Part shown: positions 49,901-58,761 of the stretch, in pieces
How the letters are laid out: each line of letters opens with the position of its first letter
Position numbering within the stretch: position 1 is the first letter of the stretch
Assembly: GCA_027486275.1 (NCBI GenBank)
Contig: JAIXPM010000265.1
Location: 90,157 to 154,156, forward strand
Direction: 5' to 3'
Origin: Sphingomonadales bacterium
GTDB lineage: Bacteria > Pseudomonadota > Alphaproteobacteria > Sphingomonadales > Sphingomonadaceae
DNA: 64,000 bases
Translations under genes and position numbers: made by a program
Notes under the pieces: generated by a model
What the model saw: the letters and a program-made list of their open reading frames with translations, nothing else
What the model was told of the DNA's origin: nothing
Database searches by the model: none

Positions 49901-50147
49901 GCACCACCCGCGCACCGGGCACCGAGAGCATCGTCGTCGCCAGCGGATAAGTGACCTGGTTTTCGACGATCTGCGGCGCCTGCCCCGGATAGCTGGTGCG
50001 GATGATGACCTGCACATCGCTGAGATCGGGGAGCGCATCGACCGGCGTCGTGCGGATCGCCCAGACCCCGGCGATGGCAAGCGCCAGCGCCGCCAGCAGC
50101 ACCAAACCGCGCGCCCGGACCGAGGCTTCAATAATCCGCGCGATCAT
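46992..50147 (-). CDS. cusA: CusA-type Cu(I)/Ag(I) RND pump
   Basis: A 1051-residue HME-RND exporter of CusA length. The segment '[26 protein letters not shown]' (TM4) matches heavy-metal RND pumps. The three Met ligands of the periplasmic Cu(I) relay are at places equivalent to CusA Met573, Met623 and Met672 ('[10 protein letters not shown]', '[10 protein letters not shown]', '[16 protein letters not shown]'), so the substrate is monovalent copper or silver rather than Co/Zn/Cd. It exports from periplasm and cytoplasm through CusB and CusC. It overlaps cusB by 4 nt. Confidence 0.95.
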   Translation of the reverse strand: MIARIIEASVRARGLVLLAALALAIAGVWAIRTTPVDALPDLSDVQVIIRTSYPGQAPQIVENQVTYPLATTMLSVPGARVVRGYSFVGDSFVYVLFEDGTDLYWARSRVLEYLAQVQGRLPEGATATLGPDATGVGWVYEYALVDRTGRHDLAQLRSLQDWFLRYELKTVPGVAEVASIGGMVRQYQVVLDPNKLAAYGVTQATVTDALKRANQEAGGSVVEAGEAEYIVRASGYLKSLDDFRAVPLKVAGGVPVRLGDVAAIQVGPEMRRGVAELNGEGEVAGGVIIMRSGKNAREVIGAIKTRLDELKRGLPPGVEIVSTYDRSQLIDAAVETLQSKLIEEFIVVALVCALFLWHVRSALVAIVTLPLGILFAFVVMRVQGVNANIMSLGGIAIAIGAMVDAAVVMIENAHKHLERWAHDNPGVALAGEARWRVITAAATEVGPALFLSLLIITFSFIPVFSLQGQEGRLFAPLAFTKTYAMAGAAILSVTLVPVLMGWLIRGRIPAEHANPVNRWLTAAYRPVIGWVLAKPRTVLVLAGLVFATTAWPLSQLGGEFMPAMDEGDLLYMPSALPGISTAKAGQLLQQTDRLIRTVPEVASVFGKAGRAETATDPAPMEMFETTIQFKPRDQWRAGMTPERLVEELDRAVKVPGLANIWVPPIRNRIDMLATGIKSPVGVKVSGSDLAEIDRVARAVEGVAKKVPGVTSALAERLTGGRYIDVDIDRAAAARYGLNIADVQAIVAGAIGGETVGQTVEGLARYPISVRYPRELRDSVDKIRALPVLTPALQQITLGSVADVRVSEGPPQLRSENGRPATWVYVDVRGRDLASVVADLQRAVAKDVQLSPGVSIAYTGQFEYLERAKARLTLVVPATLAIIFLLLYLAFGSAGEALLIMATLPFALTGGVWLIYLLGYNQSVATGVGFIALAGLAAEFGVVMLIYLKLALTAAGDDARPDALTAAVRDGALLRVRPKAMTVAVVLAGLLPILFGSGAGSEVMRRIAAPMIGGMLTAPLLSMAVIPAAYLLLARRRASRSATTVSQPQGEQ

Positions 50148-51418
50148 CGGTTGTGCTCCGGCAAGCCGCCGGACAGCGGCGTAGCTGCAACGCCACCAGA
50201 AAGCGGCGTGGCGGCAATGCCGCCGAGACTGGCCTGGGAATCGAGCAGGAACTGTCCCGATGCCACAACCTTGTCGCCCTCGTTCAAACCCGCCAGCACT
50301 TCGGTATTCTCGCCGGCTTCGCGGCCGATGCGGATTTCGACGGGCTGGTAACGTCCGTTCGCTTCGGCGCGCATCGCCAACACACGTGTGCCGGTGCGGA
50401 TCACCGCTTCCGACGGCACCAGCAATGCGTCTCGGCCATCGCCGGCCAATGCGACGCTGGCGAACATGCCCGGCCGCAAGACGCCGCGCCGGTTATCGAG
50501 CTCTATCCGCGCCGTCAGCGTACGACTGTCGGCCTGGGTCGCCGGCAGCACCGCCGCCACGCGGCCACCAAAGCGCCCCTCTGGCAGCCCCGCAAAGGTG
50601 GCCGAGACGCGCTGACCGGTCCGCACCGTCGCTGCCACGCCTTCGGGAACTGCGGCATTGAGCCAGACCGTGCCGAGACCGCCGATCTGCGCCAGCGTTT
50701 GCCCGGCGGCAAGCGTCATCCCGGGCCGCACATCGAGCTGGGTTATCACCCCGCCGCGCGGCGCCGTGATCGTTACAACTGGCCGTGCGGTGCCACCGCG
50801 TTCCAGCGCCGCGACCGCAGCCGGCGTCATCCCCAACAGGCGCAACCGTGCTGCGGCCGCCTTGGCCAGCGCCGTGTCACCGCTCCGCCGCACAGCCAGA
50901 TATTCGGCCTGTGCGCCGGCCCATTCGGGCACCAGAACATCAGCGAGCGGCGCACCCGCGGCGATGATGTCGCCGGGGGCGCGGCCATAGGTGCGCTCGA
51001 CGAAGCCGGCGGCTCGGGCCTGCGCCACGGCGATATCGCGCTGATTGTAATCGAGCGTACCGGTAACCGTCAGCGCCGTGTCGAGCAGGCCGCGTCGCAC
51101 AGTCGCCAGGCGCAGCCCGAGGTTTTGCGCCGCCGCCGGATCGATCCGCACGCCGGGCGCTGCCGGCATGGTTGTGCCAGCACCGGCACTGCCGGCTTCG
51201 GCATAGCGCGGCACCAACTGCATATCCATGAAGGGTGATTTGCCGGGCTTGTCGAAGCGCTGCCCGGGGACCATCGGATCGTACCAATAGAGTATCTTCT
51301 TCTCGGCGGTCGGCAATGGCGCGACCGGCGCCGTCCAGCGCGCCAGGGCAAAGCCCCCTGCCCCCGCCACCAGCACGGCCGCCGCGACGGCGATCTGCCG
51401 GGTTGTGGTACTGCTCAT
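50144..51418 (-). CDS. cusB: CusB-type periplasmic adaptor
   Basis: A 424-residue membrane-fusion protein. The CusB signature '[29 protein letters not shown]' includes Met ligands, followed by lipoyl halves ('[27 protein letters not shown]', '[23 protein letters not shown]') and a beta-barrel. The N-terminal helix '[20 protein letters not shown]' anchors it. CusB accepts Cu(I) from CusF and switches on CusA. The C-terminal 30 residues contain a duplicated '[20 protein letters not shown]', a local tandem duplication. Confidence 0.93.
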   Translation of the reverse strand: MSSTTTRQIAVAAAVLVAGAGGFALARWTAPVAPLPTAEKKILYWYDPMVPGQRFDKPGKSPFMDMQLVPRYAEAGSAGAGTTMPAAPGVRIDPAAAQNLGLRLATVRRGLLDTALTVTGTLDYNQRDIAVAQARAAGFVERTYGRAPGDIIAAGAPLADVLVPEWAGAQAEYLAVRRSGDTALAKAAAARLRLLGMTPAAVAALERGGTARPVVTITAPRGGVITQLDVRPGMTLAAGQTLAQIGGLGTVWLNAAVPEGVAATVRTGQRVSATFAGLPEGRFGGRVAAVLPATQADSRTLTARIELDNRRGVLRPGMFASVALAGDGRDALLVPSEAVIRTGTRVLAMRAEANGRYQPVEIRIGREAGENTEVLAGLNEGDKVVASGQFLLDSQASLGGIAATPLSGGVAATPLSGGLPEHNR

Positions 51419-52641
51419 CGGTCGCTCCCATAAGTCAGGTTCAGGCGCACGGCGTCGCGCGCCACGGCCGCCTCGCGGTTGAGGTGTTCAAGCTGCGCCT
51501 CCGCCAGTGCCAGTTGCGCCGCCAGCACATCACCGAGGCTGGCGCGGCCGGCGGCATAGCTGGCGCGTTCCAGAGCCGCTTCGTTCTCCGCGAGTGGCAG
51601 CAGGCGTTCGGTCGCCGTCCTCAAAAGCGTGTGGTGCATGGCATGGTCGGCAAGGTCACCGGCCAGCGCTGCCGCCGCCGCGCGCCGCGCCGCTTCGGCC
51701 TCCAACACTGCGGCTTGGGCGGTCAGGACCTTGGCGGCGGCGAGAGGTTCCTGCCGGTTGCGCTTCCAAAAGGGCAGGCTGACCGTGATGCCGGCGCCGA
51801 CCATGTCGCCAAAGCGCGGGTCGCGGCGCGCGTAACTCGCCTGAACCCCCCAGTCAGGGCGGCGCTCGGCTTCGGCCAGTCTGACGTCAGCTGCGGCGCG
51901 GACCGACAAGGCCTGCGCCACGGCAACGTCGGGCAAGGCATCAAGACCGTTACGCAGGCTCGCCGTATCGACGGTCATCGGCGGCAGCGGTCCGATAGCG
52001 GTTGGGGACGGATCGCCGGTCCAGCGCGACAGTTCGGCGGCGGCGCGGGCAGCCGCAGCGCCTTCGGTGCTGCGACGGTCGTCGAGTTCGGCCGCCAGGC
52101 GCCGCGGGTTCAGCGCCTCGGCCGGACGCAGGCTCCCGGACGTCATGCGCGCCGGGGCACTGGCGACGAGTGGCGCGATCGCAGCGGCAATTTTATCGAG
52201 CGCCGCAAGGCGGGCATCGGCAAAATGCAGGTCGATCCAGGCCAGCCCCGCCGCAAGTTGCACGCGCCGGGTCTCGCCGCGCAATTCGGCAGCGGCGCTG
52301 CCGGTCTCGGCGGCGGCGCGTTCGGCCCGGGCGCGCCGCTTGGCCAGGTTGGGAATGTCCTGCGCAATACCGATGCGCACTGCCGAAAAATCGTCGCGGC
52401 TTGGCTCAAAGGCATTGGGGCCGCTGACCGGAAAACCCTCGAAACCAAGCTCCAGACGCGGATCTGGCAAGGCGGCCGCCGCGCGTGCCGCGACCTTTGC
52501 CGCTTGCGCATCCAGCCCTCGTCCAACAACCGATGGCGCGTCGCTTGCCGCGTGGGTCAGCGCGGCATCGAAGGTCAGGGGCGCCGCCTCGGCTGCCCCT
52601 GCCAGCGCAGCGATCGACGCCGCGCCGAGCAATATATGCAT
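51415..52641 (-). CDS. cusC: CusC/TolC-type outer-membrane channel
   Basis: A 408-residue outer-membrane efflux protein with signal peptide 'LLGAASIAALAGAAEA' and the TolC/OEP repeats ('AALPDPRLELGFEGFPV', 'AAAELRGETRRVQLAAGLAWIDLHFADARLA', 'NPRRLAAELDDR', 'LADHAMHHTLLRTATERLLPLAENEAALERASYAAGRASLGDVLAAQLAL'). It forms the trimeric exit duct for CusBA. It is the first gene of the cus operon; the 134 bp upstream shows no ECF-type promoter, so it is probably controlled by other means. Confidence 0.9.
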   Translation of the reverse strand: MHILLGAASIAALAGAAEAAPLTFDAALTHAASDAPSVVGRGLDAQAAKVAARAAAALPDPRLELGFEGFPVSGPNAFEPSRDDFSAVRIGIAQDIPNLAKRRARAERAAAETGSAAAELRGETRRVQLAAGLAWIDLHFADARLAALDKIAAAIAPLVASAPARMTSGSLRPAEALNPRRLAAELDDRRSTEGAAAARAAAELSRWTGDPSPTAIGPLPPMTVDTASLRNGLDALPDVAVAQALSVRAAADVRLAEAERRPDWGVQASYARRDPRFGDMVGAGITVSLPFWKRNRQEPLAAAKVLTAQAAVLEAEAARRAAAAALAGDLADHAMHHTLLRTATERLLPLAENEAALERASYAAGRASLGDVLAAQLALAEAQLEHLNREAAVARDAVRLNLTYGSDR

Positions 52642-52775
52642 TGATCATGTCCCGAACGGGCGCAATCGCGCCGTTTCGCCAGACCACCTCAATGGCGGTC
52701 ACTGCGTATCGGAAGCCTGGCGATACCCGGAGCGAGAGACGGACTCCCGAAGCCAGGCGGCCAAGCCGCCGTGCG

Positions 52776-53090
52776 TCAGACGAGGGTTCGTGGAGGCGGG
52801 GTGTTCAGTTCAACGGCGATTACGCTGAGCGGGGAATAGAGTTCCCGGTTCGGAACCGCTTCGGTTGCGCGCGCCAACGTCGGCGCAGGCCCTGTGGGCA
52901 ACACGCAGGCGGCAGACGCCAGCGCCGCGCAATGCTCGATGCATTGCTTGCCAGGTTGCTCGCGCTTTTTGGCCATCGCAGCCATGCAGCCATCGCCCAT
53001 GTTGGCAGCAGGTGCCGCCATTGGGCATGGCATCGACCAGGCCGCAACCGGCCCGCTGGCCAGTATGACAGCAATCAGCAAGGCGACCAT
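52776..53090 (-). CDS. small Met/Cys-rich periplasmic protein
   Basis: A 104-residue protein from ATG 53090, with GTG starts slightly upstream also possible. A signal peptide ('MVALLIAVILASGPVAAWS') is followed by 'MPCPMAAPAANMGDGCMAAMAKKREQPGKQCIEHCAALASAACVLP', rich in Met and Cys spaced as metal ligands. It resembles DUF2946-type small copper proteins by layout, not by firm match. A periplasmic copper buffer is likely. It sits upstream of the cus operon on the same strand, separated from cusC by 134 bp. Confidence 0.6.
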   Translation of the reverse strand: MVALLIAVILASGPVAAWSMPCPMAAPAANMGDGCMAAMAKKREQPGKQCIEHCAALASAACVLPTGPAPTLARATEAVPNRELYSPLSVIAVELNTPPPRTLV

Positions 53091-53172
53091 ACGGCGTAGC
53101 ACCGCCTGTCTATGCCTCAGCACTTCGCTTTTGTCATTTGCTTTGATGTGAAGGCAGATTGGCCGTTTCGCT

Positions 53173-53613
53173 GTGCGCTCTCCGGCTTTCTGGGTACCCA
53201 CAGGGTTAGTCGCGATTTCTTCCGGAATTCTTAATATTGCAACCGACGGGCGCAAACCAGTTTGGCGTGTGCCCGACAGTTATGCCCATCGATTTCTCGG
53301 TGATGTTGCGACCATGGCAACGCCTGTTGGCCGAGACATCGTTGATCTGAACTTGATGCTGCGCCGTAATTTCGACCAAAGCGAGGTGATCGCGATGCTG
53401 GATGGCAGGATCGATACCTTGTCGCCGACCAGCGTCACAACTGTCCGCCGAACTTCCGTTTTCGAATGCGGCGACCAGACGTTCAAGCTCAATGACCGCG
53501 AGCCGGTGATATTCGACGAACCATCTGAAAAAACGGTTTGTTTCAACCAGCCATCACTAGTCATCAGCTTGGCACCACAGCCAACGAATGCCGAGGCCGC
53601 GCGCCTTGCATAA
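53173..53613 (+). CDS. hypothetical protein (146 aa), lower-GC codon use
   Basis: Frame from GTG 53173: an N-terminal hydrophobic stretch ('FWVPTGLVAISSGILNIA') then 'RKPVWRVPDSYAHRFLGDVATMATPVGRDIVDLNLMLRRNFDQSEVIAMLDGRIDTLSPTSVTTVRRTSVFECGDQTFKLNDREPVIFDEPSEKTVCFNQPSLVISL'. The residue pattern looks like a real soluble/periplasmic protein with two Cys. Third codon positions are less GC-biased than in neighbours, a sign of separate origin. It is the only plus-strand frame in this part of the island. The opposite frame (53280-53630, minus) looks worse. No family recognised. Confidence 0.5.
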   Translation: MRSPAFWVPTGLVAISSGILNIATDGRKPVWRVPDSYAHRFLGDVATMATPVGRDIVDLNLMLRRNFDQSEVIAMLDGRIDTLSPTSVTTVRRTSVFECGDQTFKLNDREPVIFDEPSEKTVCFNQPSLVISLAPQPTNAEAARLA

Positions 53614-53633
53614 CGTTGGATCAGGTCCACCCG

Positions 53634-54068
53634 TCAATGCCGGGCAAATATCGAAGAGTTTCGAGGACCAAAAGCGACTACAGTGTATTTGTCGGGTGCG
53701 CGCCCGGGAACTTCCATTCCGAGCGAACCGATCGGCATACCCGGAACCGCCAAGCCTGTTACGCCTGCCGGCCGCTTGGCGAGTACGCGCTTCATATCAG
53801 CGATCGGCACGTGACCTTCGAAGGCAATGCCGTCGATGAGGGCGGTGTGGCACGACGCCAGCGCCGGCTGCATCCCGAGGCGCTTGTGAAGGCTGGCTCG
53901 GTTTGCATCGTCGATGATCTTGACGGCCTGACCAAATGCCTTGGCGACCTGTGCTGCCCAGGCTTCGCAGCAGCCACAGCCGGGATCGCGGTGCATGACG
54001 ATATCGCCTGCCGCCAGTGCGGGCGCGGCCACAAGGGCAAGGGCCAGTGCCAGCAAGTATTTACGCAT
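53634..54068 (-). CDS. DUF411 metal-binding protein
   Basis: A 144-residue secreted protein, signal peptide 'MRKYLLALALALVAAPALAA', then the DUF411 signature 'IVMHRDPGCGCCEAWAAQVAKAF' with C-G-C-C as the metal site, and 'PALASCHTALIDGIAFEGHVPIADMKRVL'. DUF411 proteins bind copper in the periplasm and are common in cop clusters. The ATG at 54068 has AAAGG 10 nt upstream. It is the last gene of the copA-copB-PepSY-DUF411 operon and probably controlled by the ECF promoter at 57690-57717. Confidence 0.9.
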   Translation of the reverse strand: MRKYLLALALALVAAPALAAGDIVMHRDPGCGCCEAWAAQVAKAFGQAVKIIDDANRASLHKRLGMQPALASCHTALIDGIAFEGHVPIADMKRVLAKRPAGVTGLAVPGMPIGSLGMEVPGRAPDKYTVVAFGPRNSSIFARH

Positions 54069-54101
54069 GAACAATAGCCTTTCTTCTGAATTGGGACATC
54101 A

Positions 54102-54830
54102 TCACGCGACGGTGCGACGGCGAAAAAACCCCCGTTTGATCGGCCATCGTATGACCAGAAGCACCGTTCCCGCCAGCCCCAGCACCAGACCACCTACAGC
54201 GAAGGCCAGCAACCACCAGGTGTTGAAGTTGTCGCGCTCGGTCCAGTCCATGATGTGCAGGCCCCAGAAAAAGTCGAACAGCCGCCAATTTGCAGTACGC
54301 ACCGCAGCGATCTGCCCGGTCTCGGCAGCGACGAAGACGCTGGTGTTGTCGGGGTCGGCAAAGGCAACACGCCAGGCCGGTAACGGGCCCCGATATTCGG
54401 GGCTGGCTGATGTGACCTTGCTCGTCATCGGCGCCGCAACCTTGGCACCGATCCAGGCCTTTTCGGCGATCGATGCCGCCAAACGGGCATCGACGGGCGG
54501 TAGCGGCGCGCCTGTCGTCGCATCGAACATCAGGATGCGATTGCCGCGCGTGACTTCGGCCACCGCCCGGCCGTACAACATGCGCAGTGTCACCCGGTCA
54601 GCACCGCTCCCGTCGAGATAGGTGGAGGGATCGGCGAAAGCGATCCCGGCGGGAAGCGCCTCGATGCGCTTGCGGTCGACAAGATGATCGCCATGGATTT
54701 CGTCGATTGGCCAGAAACTCATCAGCGCGCCGCTGGCAAACCAGATCAACAGTTGGGCGCCGATGATCAGCGCCAACCATTTGTGCAGCCTGCTGGCGCC
54801 GAGGTGAAGGCGGTGGCGTCGTGAACTCAT
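54102..54830 (-). CDS. PepSY-domain membrane protein
   Basis: A 242-residue PepSY-TM-like protein. It has an N-terminal membrane helix ('ASRLHKWLALIIGAQLLIWFASGALMSFWPI') with the His-Lys-W motif, a PepSY-like periplasmic part ('RVTLRMLYGRAVAEVTRGNRILMFDATTGAPLPPVDARLAASIAEKAW') and a C-terminal helix ('WWLLAFAVGGLVLGLAGTVLLVI'). Related proteins include ferric-type reductases and copper-associated PepSY proteins. A role in reducing or moving copper is inferred from the operon. Confidence 0.83.
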   Translation of the reverse strand: MSSRRHRLHLGASRLHKWLALIIGAQLLIWFASGALMSFWPIDEIHGDHLVDRKRIEALPAGIAFADPSTYLDGSGADRVTLRMLYGRAVAEVTRGNRILMFDATTGAPLPPVDARLAASIAEKAWIGAKVAAPMTSKVTSASPEYRGPLPAWRVAFADPDNTSVFVAAETGQIAAVRTANWRLFDFFWGLHIMDWTERDNFNTWWLLAFAVGGLVLGLAGTVLLVIRWPIKRGFFRRRTVA

Positions 54831-54839
54831 GGTCCCGTC

Positions 54840-55889
54840 CTAAAACCAGAACCGGATGCCGGCAACGAAACTGGTTCCGCTGGTTCGATCACCGGCGTCA
54901 CGGGCAAAGCGCGCCGTCTCGCCGACTTTGCCGGCCCATTCGACACCGATATAGGGCGCAAATTCGCGGGCGATTTCGTAGCGCAGCCGCAGGCCTAGCT
55001 CGATATCGGTGAGGCCCGCACCCACGCCGATCTCGGGGATCGACTGCGCGGAGGCTTCGATCTCGGCGCGCGGCTGAAGGATCAACCGTTGCGTGATGCG
55101 CTGGTCGTAAAAGCCCTCAATGCGACCGCGCAACTCGCCCTTGTTCGACAGGAACAGCGCGCCGGCAGCCTTGAACCAATAGGGTGCCAGCCCTTCGATT
55201 CCGACTGTCGCATATGTCCGCTGCGGTTCTGGCCGGATATCGTGGCGCACCCCCGCCTGCAGGTTCCACCAAGGACCGATGGCGCGTGAATAGAGCGCCT
55301 GGACCTCGGCCTTTTCAAGCGGCCCGCGCACATCGCCTTCGCCTTCGGTCTTGACGACAAAACGGTTGATGTCGCCGCCAAACCAGCCTTCGCCTTCCCA
55401 GCGATAACCGTCGGTGCCGGAACGGGCCTGATATTCGGCGAGGTTGAACAGGATCATCGAGCCGGTGAAGCCGCCATGCTCGCGGCGTAGTGCTGCTCGC
55501 GAAGGGGCGACGGCAGCAGCGCCCCAAACGGCGTCGGCGGCATGATCGGTCGGCGGCGCCGGGGCGGGGGCATTGCCGATGGTGTCACCGGTCGCCGGCG
55601 GTGCCATATTGTGGCCGGCGTGCGGGTCGGCGGCCGGTTGTGCAGCACCCATGTCATGCCCCGCGTGGGGGTCACTGGCTGGCTTGGCCGCACCCATGTC
55701 GTGACCGGCGTGCGGGTCGGGCGCTGCGGGCATCGTGTGCCCGGCATGCGGATCGGCGGCAGCGGGGACTGTCGCCATCGGCATGTTGTGACCCGCGTGC
55801 GGGTCGGCCGCCGGCGCAGCGGTCTGCGCCAAGCCACCACCCGGAACCAGCGCCAGCAAGACAATCGCCCCGATCGTAATGCGGATCAT
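54840..55889 (-). CDS. copB: CopB/PcoB-type outer-membrane copper protein with DPHAGH repeats
   Basis: A 349-residue protein with signal peptide 'ITIGAIVLLALVPGGGLAQ'. Five copies of D-P-H-A-G-H-x-M lie between residues 29 and 95 (starts 29, 46, 58, 73, 88), and a C-terminal PcoB beta-barrel follows ('DGYRWEGEGWFGGDINRFVVKTEGEG...', 'RYEIAREFAPYIGVEWAGKVG', ending F-W-F). CopB binds copper in or at the outer membrane. It overlaps copA by 4 nt and belongs to the same ECF-controlled operon. Confidence 0.93.
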   Translation of the reverse strand: MIRITIGAIVLLALVPGGGLAQTAAPAADPHAGHNMPMATVPAAADPHAGHTMPAAPDPHAGHDMGAAKPASDPHAGHDMGAAQPAADPHAGHNMAPPATGDTIGNAPAPAPPTDHAADAVWGAAAVAPSRAALRREHGGFTGSMILFNLAEYQARSGTDGYRWEGEGWFGGDINRFVVKTEGEGDVRGPLEKAEVQALYSRAIGPWWNLQAGVRHDIRPEPQRTYATVGIEGLAPYWFKAAGALFLSNKGELRGRIEGFYDQRITQRLILQPRAEIEASAQSIPEIGVGAGLTDIELGLRLRYEIAREFAPYIGVEWAGKVGETARFARDAGDRTSGTSFVAGIRFWF

Positions 55890-57643
55890 GCCGCGTCCTC
55901 GTCATGGCGTACCGTGACGACGCGGAACATGCCGGCATGCATGTGCAGCATCATGTGGCAGTGGAACGCCCAATCTCCCAGCGCATCGGCGGTCAGATCG
56001 AACGACACCTTGCCGCCTGGCAGGACATTGACGGTGTGCTTGACCGGGCGGTTGCCCTTGTCGCCCATCACCACTTCGAAGAAGTGACCATGGAGGTGGA
56101 TGGGATGTGGCATCATCGTGTCATTGATCAGATTGACCCGAACACGCTCGTTATGGCGAAAGGCCAGCGGCTCGGCACCTTCGCTGAACTTCACCCCGTC
56201 GAACGACCACATGTAGCGTTCCATGTTGGCGGTGAGGTGAATGTCGATCTCACGCGACGGATCGCGCTTGTCGGGATTGGGGTCGAGCGAGCGAAGCTGG
56301 CTGTACGTCAGCACGCGGTGCGGTTCGTTCTCGAGGCCGGTCGGTCTTTCACCTGTTCGGTCCATCGGCATCGACGACAGCATCGCCACCCCCGGCCCCA
56401 TCTTGACCTGCGGCGCCACCGACGGGTCGAGCATCTTCATCGACCCCATGTCGTGGCTCATGCCCGGCATCGCGCTATGATCCATGCCTGGCATGTTGCT
56501 GTGGTCCATCCCGGCCATGGCACCGCCGCTCATATCCATGTCGCCCATGCCCATGTCCTTCATGGTCAGCAGCGGGCGCTTCCGGAGTGGCGGCACATCG
56601 GCGACCATGCCCATACGGGGTGCCAGTGTGGCGCGCACCAGTCCTGACCGGTCGATGCCTTCGGCGATAAAGCCATAGGCGCGGTCTTCGGTTGGCTGCA
56701 AGATGACGTCATAGGTTTCGGCAACGCCGATCTGGAACTCGTCGGTCTCGACCGGCTGCACATTGTTGCCATCGGCAGCGACGACGGTCATCGCCAGCCC
56801 GGGTATCCGCACATTGAAATTGGTCATCGCGGAAGCGTTGATGATGCGCAGCCGCACCTTTTCGCCGGGCACGAACAGGCCGGTCCAGTTTTCCGCCGGG
56901 CCATGGCCGTTGACGAGATAGGTGTAGATCGCCCCAGTTGCATCGGAGATGTCGGTCGGGTCCATTCGCATCGCGGCCCACATCCGCCGGTCGGCGGCCG
57001 ACTGGCCCTTGCCGGCAAGCAGGCCGGCGAGGGTCTGCTTCTGGAAGTTGAAATTGCCGCCGTTCTGCTTGAGGCGTGTGTAGATCTTGTGCGGGTGCAT
57101 GAAGCTCCAGTCGCTGAGCACCAGCACGTGCTCGCGGTCGGACGCGACCGGGTCGGCGCCGGCAGGATCGATGACGATCGACCCGAAATGCCCCATCGCC
57201 TCCTGCAGGCCCGAATGGCTGTGGTACCAATAGGTGCCCGACTGGCGGATCGGAAAGTCGTAAACGAACGTCTCGCCCGGCTTGATGCCCGGAAAGCTGA
57301 TCCCCGGCACGCCATCGTACTGGAACGGCAGCAACAGCCCATGCCAGTGGATCGACGTGTCTTCGGCGAGCGTGTTGGTCACCGAGAGGCGCACGTTCTG
57401 ACCTTCCTTCAGCCTGATCAGCGGCCCGGGCACCGTGCCATTGATCGCGATGGCATGGCCCGCCCGGCCGCCAACACTGTGCATCGCGTGGCCGATGCTG
57501 AGCTTGATGTCTTCGCCAGATAAAACATCGCTGCCGCTCGCAAGGCCGCCAGTGCCACTGCGCGCCCAACCCGGCACAGCCATCGCACCAGTGACAAGCG
57601 AGGCGGCCCGGAGAAAGCCGCGGCGAGAGGTCGGTAGGATCAT
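55886..57643 (-). CDS. copA: CopA-type multicopper oxidase (periplasmic, Tat)
   Basis: From ATG 57643 the product has 585 residues. The Tat signal 'SRRGFLRAASL' is followed by three cupredoxin domains. Copper motifs include 'HWHGLLLPFQYDGVPG', 'YWYHSHSGLQ', 'HPIHLHGHFF' and the C-terminal H-C-H-x3-H-x4-M ('HCHMMLHMHAGM'). A Met/His-rich insert lies at residues 390-430 ('MDMSGGAMAGMDHSNMPGMDHS'). It oxidises Cu(I) to less toxic Cu(II) in the periplasm. The ribosome-binding site is AGGGAC. The name copA is also used for the P-type ATPase at 61602, an unrelated protein. Confidence 0.95.
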   Translation of the reverse strand: MILPTSRRGFLRAASLVTGAMAVPGWARSGTGGLASGSDVLSGEDIKLSIGHAMHSVGGRAGHAIAINGTVPGPLIRLKEGQNVRLSVTNTLAEDTSIHWHGLLLPFQYDGVPGISFPGIKPGETFVYDFPIRQSGTYWYHSHSGLQEAMGHFGSIVIDPAGADPVASDREHVLVLSDWSFMHPHKIYTRLKQNGGNFNFQKQTLAGLLAGKGQSAADRRMWAAMRMDPTDISDATGAIYTYLVNGHGPAENWTGLFVPGEKVRLRIINASAMTNFNVRIPGLAMTVVAADGNNVQPVETDEFQIGVAETYDVILQPTEDRAYGFIAEGIDRSGLVRATLAPRMGMVADVPPLRKRPLLTMKDMGMGDMDMSGGAMAGMDHSNMPGMDHSAMPGMSHDMGSMKMLDPSVAPQVKMGPGVAMLSSMPMDRTGERPTGLENEPHRVLTYSQLRSLDPNPDKRDPSREIDIHLTANMERYMWSFDGVKFSEGAEPLAFRHNERVRVNLINDTMMPHPIHLHGHFFEVVMGDKGNRPVKHTVNVLPGGKVSFDLTADALGDWAFHCHMMLHMHAGMFRVVTVRHDEDAA

Positions 57644-57689
57644 ATCTGTCCCTGGAAATTCAGCAAAGCACAGCAAGGCTCGAATTGAG

Positions 57690-57717
57690 ATACGCACGGT
57701 TTTGAATCGCCCCTCAA
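57690..57717 (-). promoter_or_regulatory. ECF-type promoter of copAB operon
   Basis: TTGAGGGG (57717-57710), a 14-nt spacer (57709-57696) and GCGTAT (57695-57690) on the minus strand, about 47 nt before the copA ATG and between copA and the sigma gene. The same motif with the same spacer occurs at 59066-59093 and 59103-59130. Confidence 0.8.
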
Positions 57718-57748
57718 GGGCGGCCTGCGGCATTATCGCTTTGGCGGC

Positions 57749-58324
57749 CTAACCGCTCAGCGCCTTGCGAGCACGATAGATCCGGACTTCGACAGCTTTC
57801 TCGCTGATCCCGAGTACCGCGGCAGCTTCCGCCTGGGAGAGACCATCCACCGCGGTCAGGATGAGAGGCTCTTTGAGGTTCGTCGGAAGCGATGCAATCG
57901 CCTTGGTCGCGCGCGCCAGCGCGCGGGCATCATCGATCACGGCTTCGCCAGTAATCGCCGTGTCGACAATCTCGCTCGCCGCGTCCAGCGGCAGCGCAAA
58001 CCGAAACAAACGCCGGACAGCTCGTCGGCGTCCCCAATCACGGCACTTGTTCAGCGCAATGCGGTTGATCCAGTAGCGAAAAGGCCGACTGCCGTCGTAA
58101 CGTCCGATCGACGCAAAGGCCGCGACAAAGGTTTCCTGCACAACATCGAGGGCCTCATCGGTGTCGCCGATATGGCTGCGAACAAGACGGAACACCGGCT
58201 CGCGGTAGCGCTGCATCAGTTCGCCATACGCCGCCTGGCGACCCGTCAGCGCCATTACAGCGAGTTCGCCATCGGTGCAGCCCGAAAGCGGCATCGTCAC
58301 CCCAGGGTCGTGCGCGCGCGTCAC
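57749..58324 (-). CDS. ECF RNA polymerase sigma factor (CnrH-like position)
   Basis: A 191-residue ECF sigma factor. Region 2 'YGELMQRYREPVFRLVRSHIGDTDEALDVVQETFVAAFASIGRYDGSRPFRYWINRIALNKCRDWGRRR' and region 4 'LPTNLKEPLILTAVDGLSQAEAAAVLGISEKAVEVRIYRARKAL' are complete. It is the third gene of an anti-sigma, sensor, sigma run, the same arrangement as cnrYXH of Cupriavidus. The start at 58324 (GTG) overlaps the sensor stop. It probably recognises TTGAGGGG-N14-GCGTAT, including before its own operon (positive autoregulation). Confidence 0.9.
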   Translation of the reverse strand: MTRAHDPGVTMPLSGCTDGELAVMALTGRQAAYGELMQRYREPVFRLVRSHIGDTDEALDVVQETFVAAFASIGRYDGSRPFRYWINRIALNKCRDWGRRRAVRRLFRFALPLDAASEIVDTAITGEAVIDDARALARATKAIASLPTNLKEPLILTAVDGLSQAEAAAVLGISEKAVEVRIYRARKALSG

Positions 58325-58761
58325 TCCGTCGGGGCTGTCAGCGCCTTGACCGCCGCCTCGTCGAACTTTCGCGCCTGGTCGGGCCGTAGGACACTGCGCA
58401 GCCGGAAGACATGCTGCAGCGTCTCCTTCTGAAGCTCGCCCATGACCTCGTGCGAACGATCGACCGCTGCCTGCACTCCGGGACCATAGCCATGTTCCGC
58501 TGTGATCGCTTTGGCCAGGCGCGCGTTGTCTGATCGCATTTGCTGCTCGAGGGCGCGTTTCCTCAACGCAAACTGCTGTTCAAGTCCCTCGATCTGCGCC
58601 CGCTGCGCGGCATCGAGTTGGAGTTTGTCGTGCAGGATGGCGTGAAGCTCGGTTTCTGGCGGCAAAAGCCGCGTGACCAGCGCGCGGCCGACGAACACGC
58701 CGCCCAGCGCTGCGACGAACGCCACCAGCGCAACGATCGCGATCCGCCGGAAATTGTTCAT
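58321..58761 (-). CDS. periplasmic metal sensor (CnrX/ZraP-like)
   Basis: A 146-residue protein with one N-terminal membrane helix ('IAIVALVAFVAALGGVFVGRAL') and a helical periplasmic domain ('HAILHDKLQLDAAQRAQIEGLEQQFALRKRALEQQMRSDNARLA', 'LQKETLQHVFRLRSVLRPDQARKFDEA'). The H-x3-H, Glu and later H-V-F order fits the metal site of CnrX (His42, His46, Glu63, His119). One known ligand, Met123, would be Leu here if the alignment is right. It senses metal in the periplasm and releases the anti-sigma. Copper is inferred as signal from the regulon. Confidence 0.82.
   Translation of the reverse strand: MNNFRRIAIVALVAFVAALGGVFVGRALVTRLLPPETELHAILHDKLQLDAAQRAQIEGLEQQFALRKRALEQQMRSDNARLAKAITAEHGYGPGVQAAVDRSHEVMGELQKETLQHVFRLRSVLRPDQARKFDEAAVKALTAPTE

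Noticed and set aside
52642..52775. ECF-type promoter before cusC
   Set aside because: TTGAGGTG occurs on the minus strand, but the sequence 14 nt on is CGCGAT rather than GCGTAT. The match is too weak.
53280..53630. 116-codon minus-strand frame opposite the 146-aa gene
   Set aside because: Composition less protein-like (Ser/Arg-rich, no core), and the plus-strand frame has a better hydrophobic pattern.
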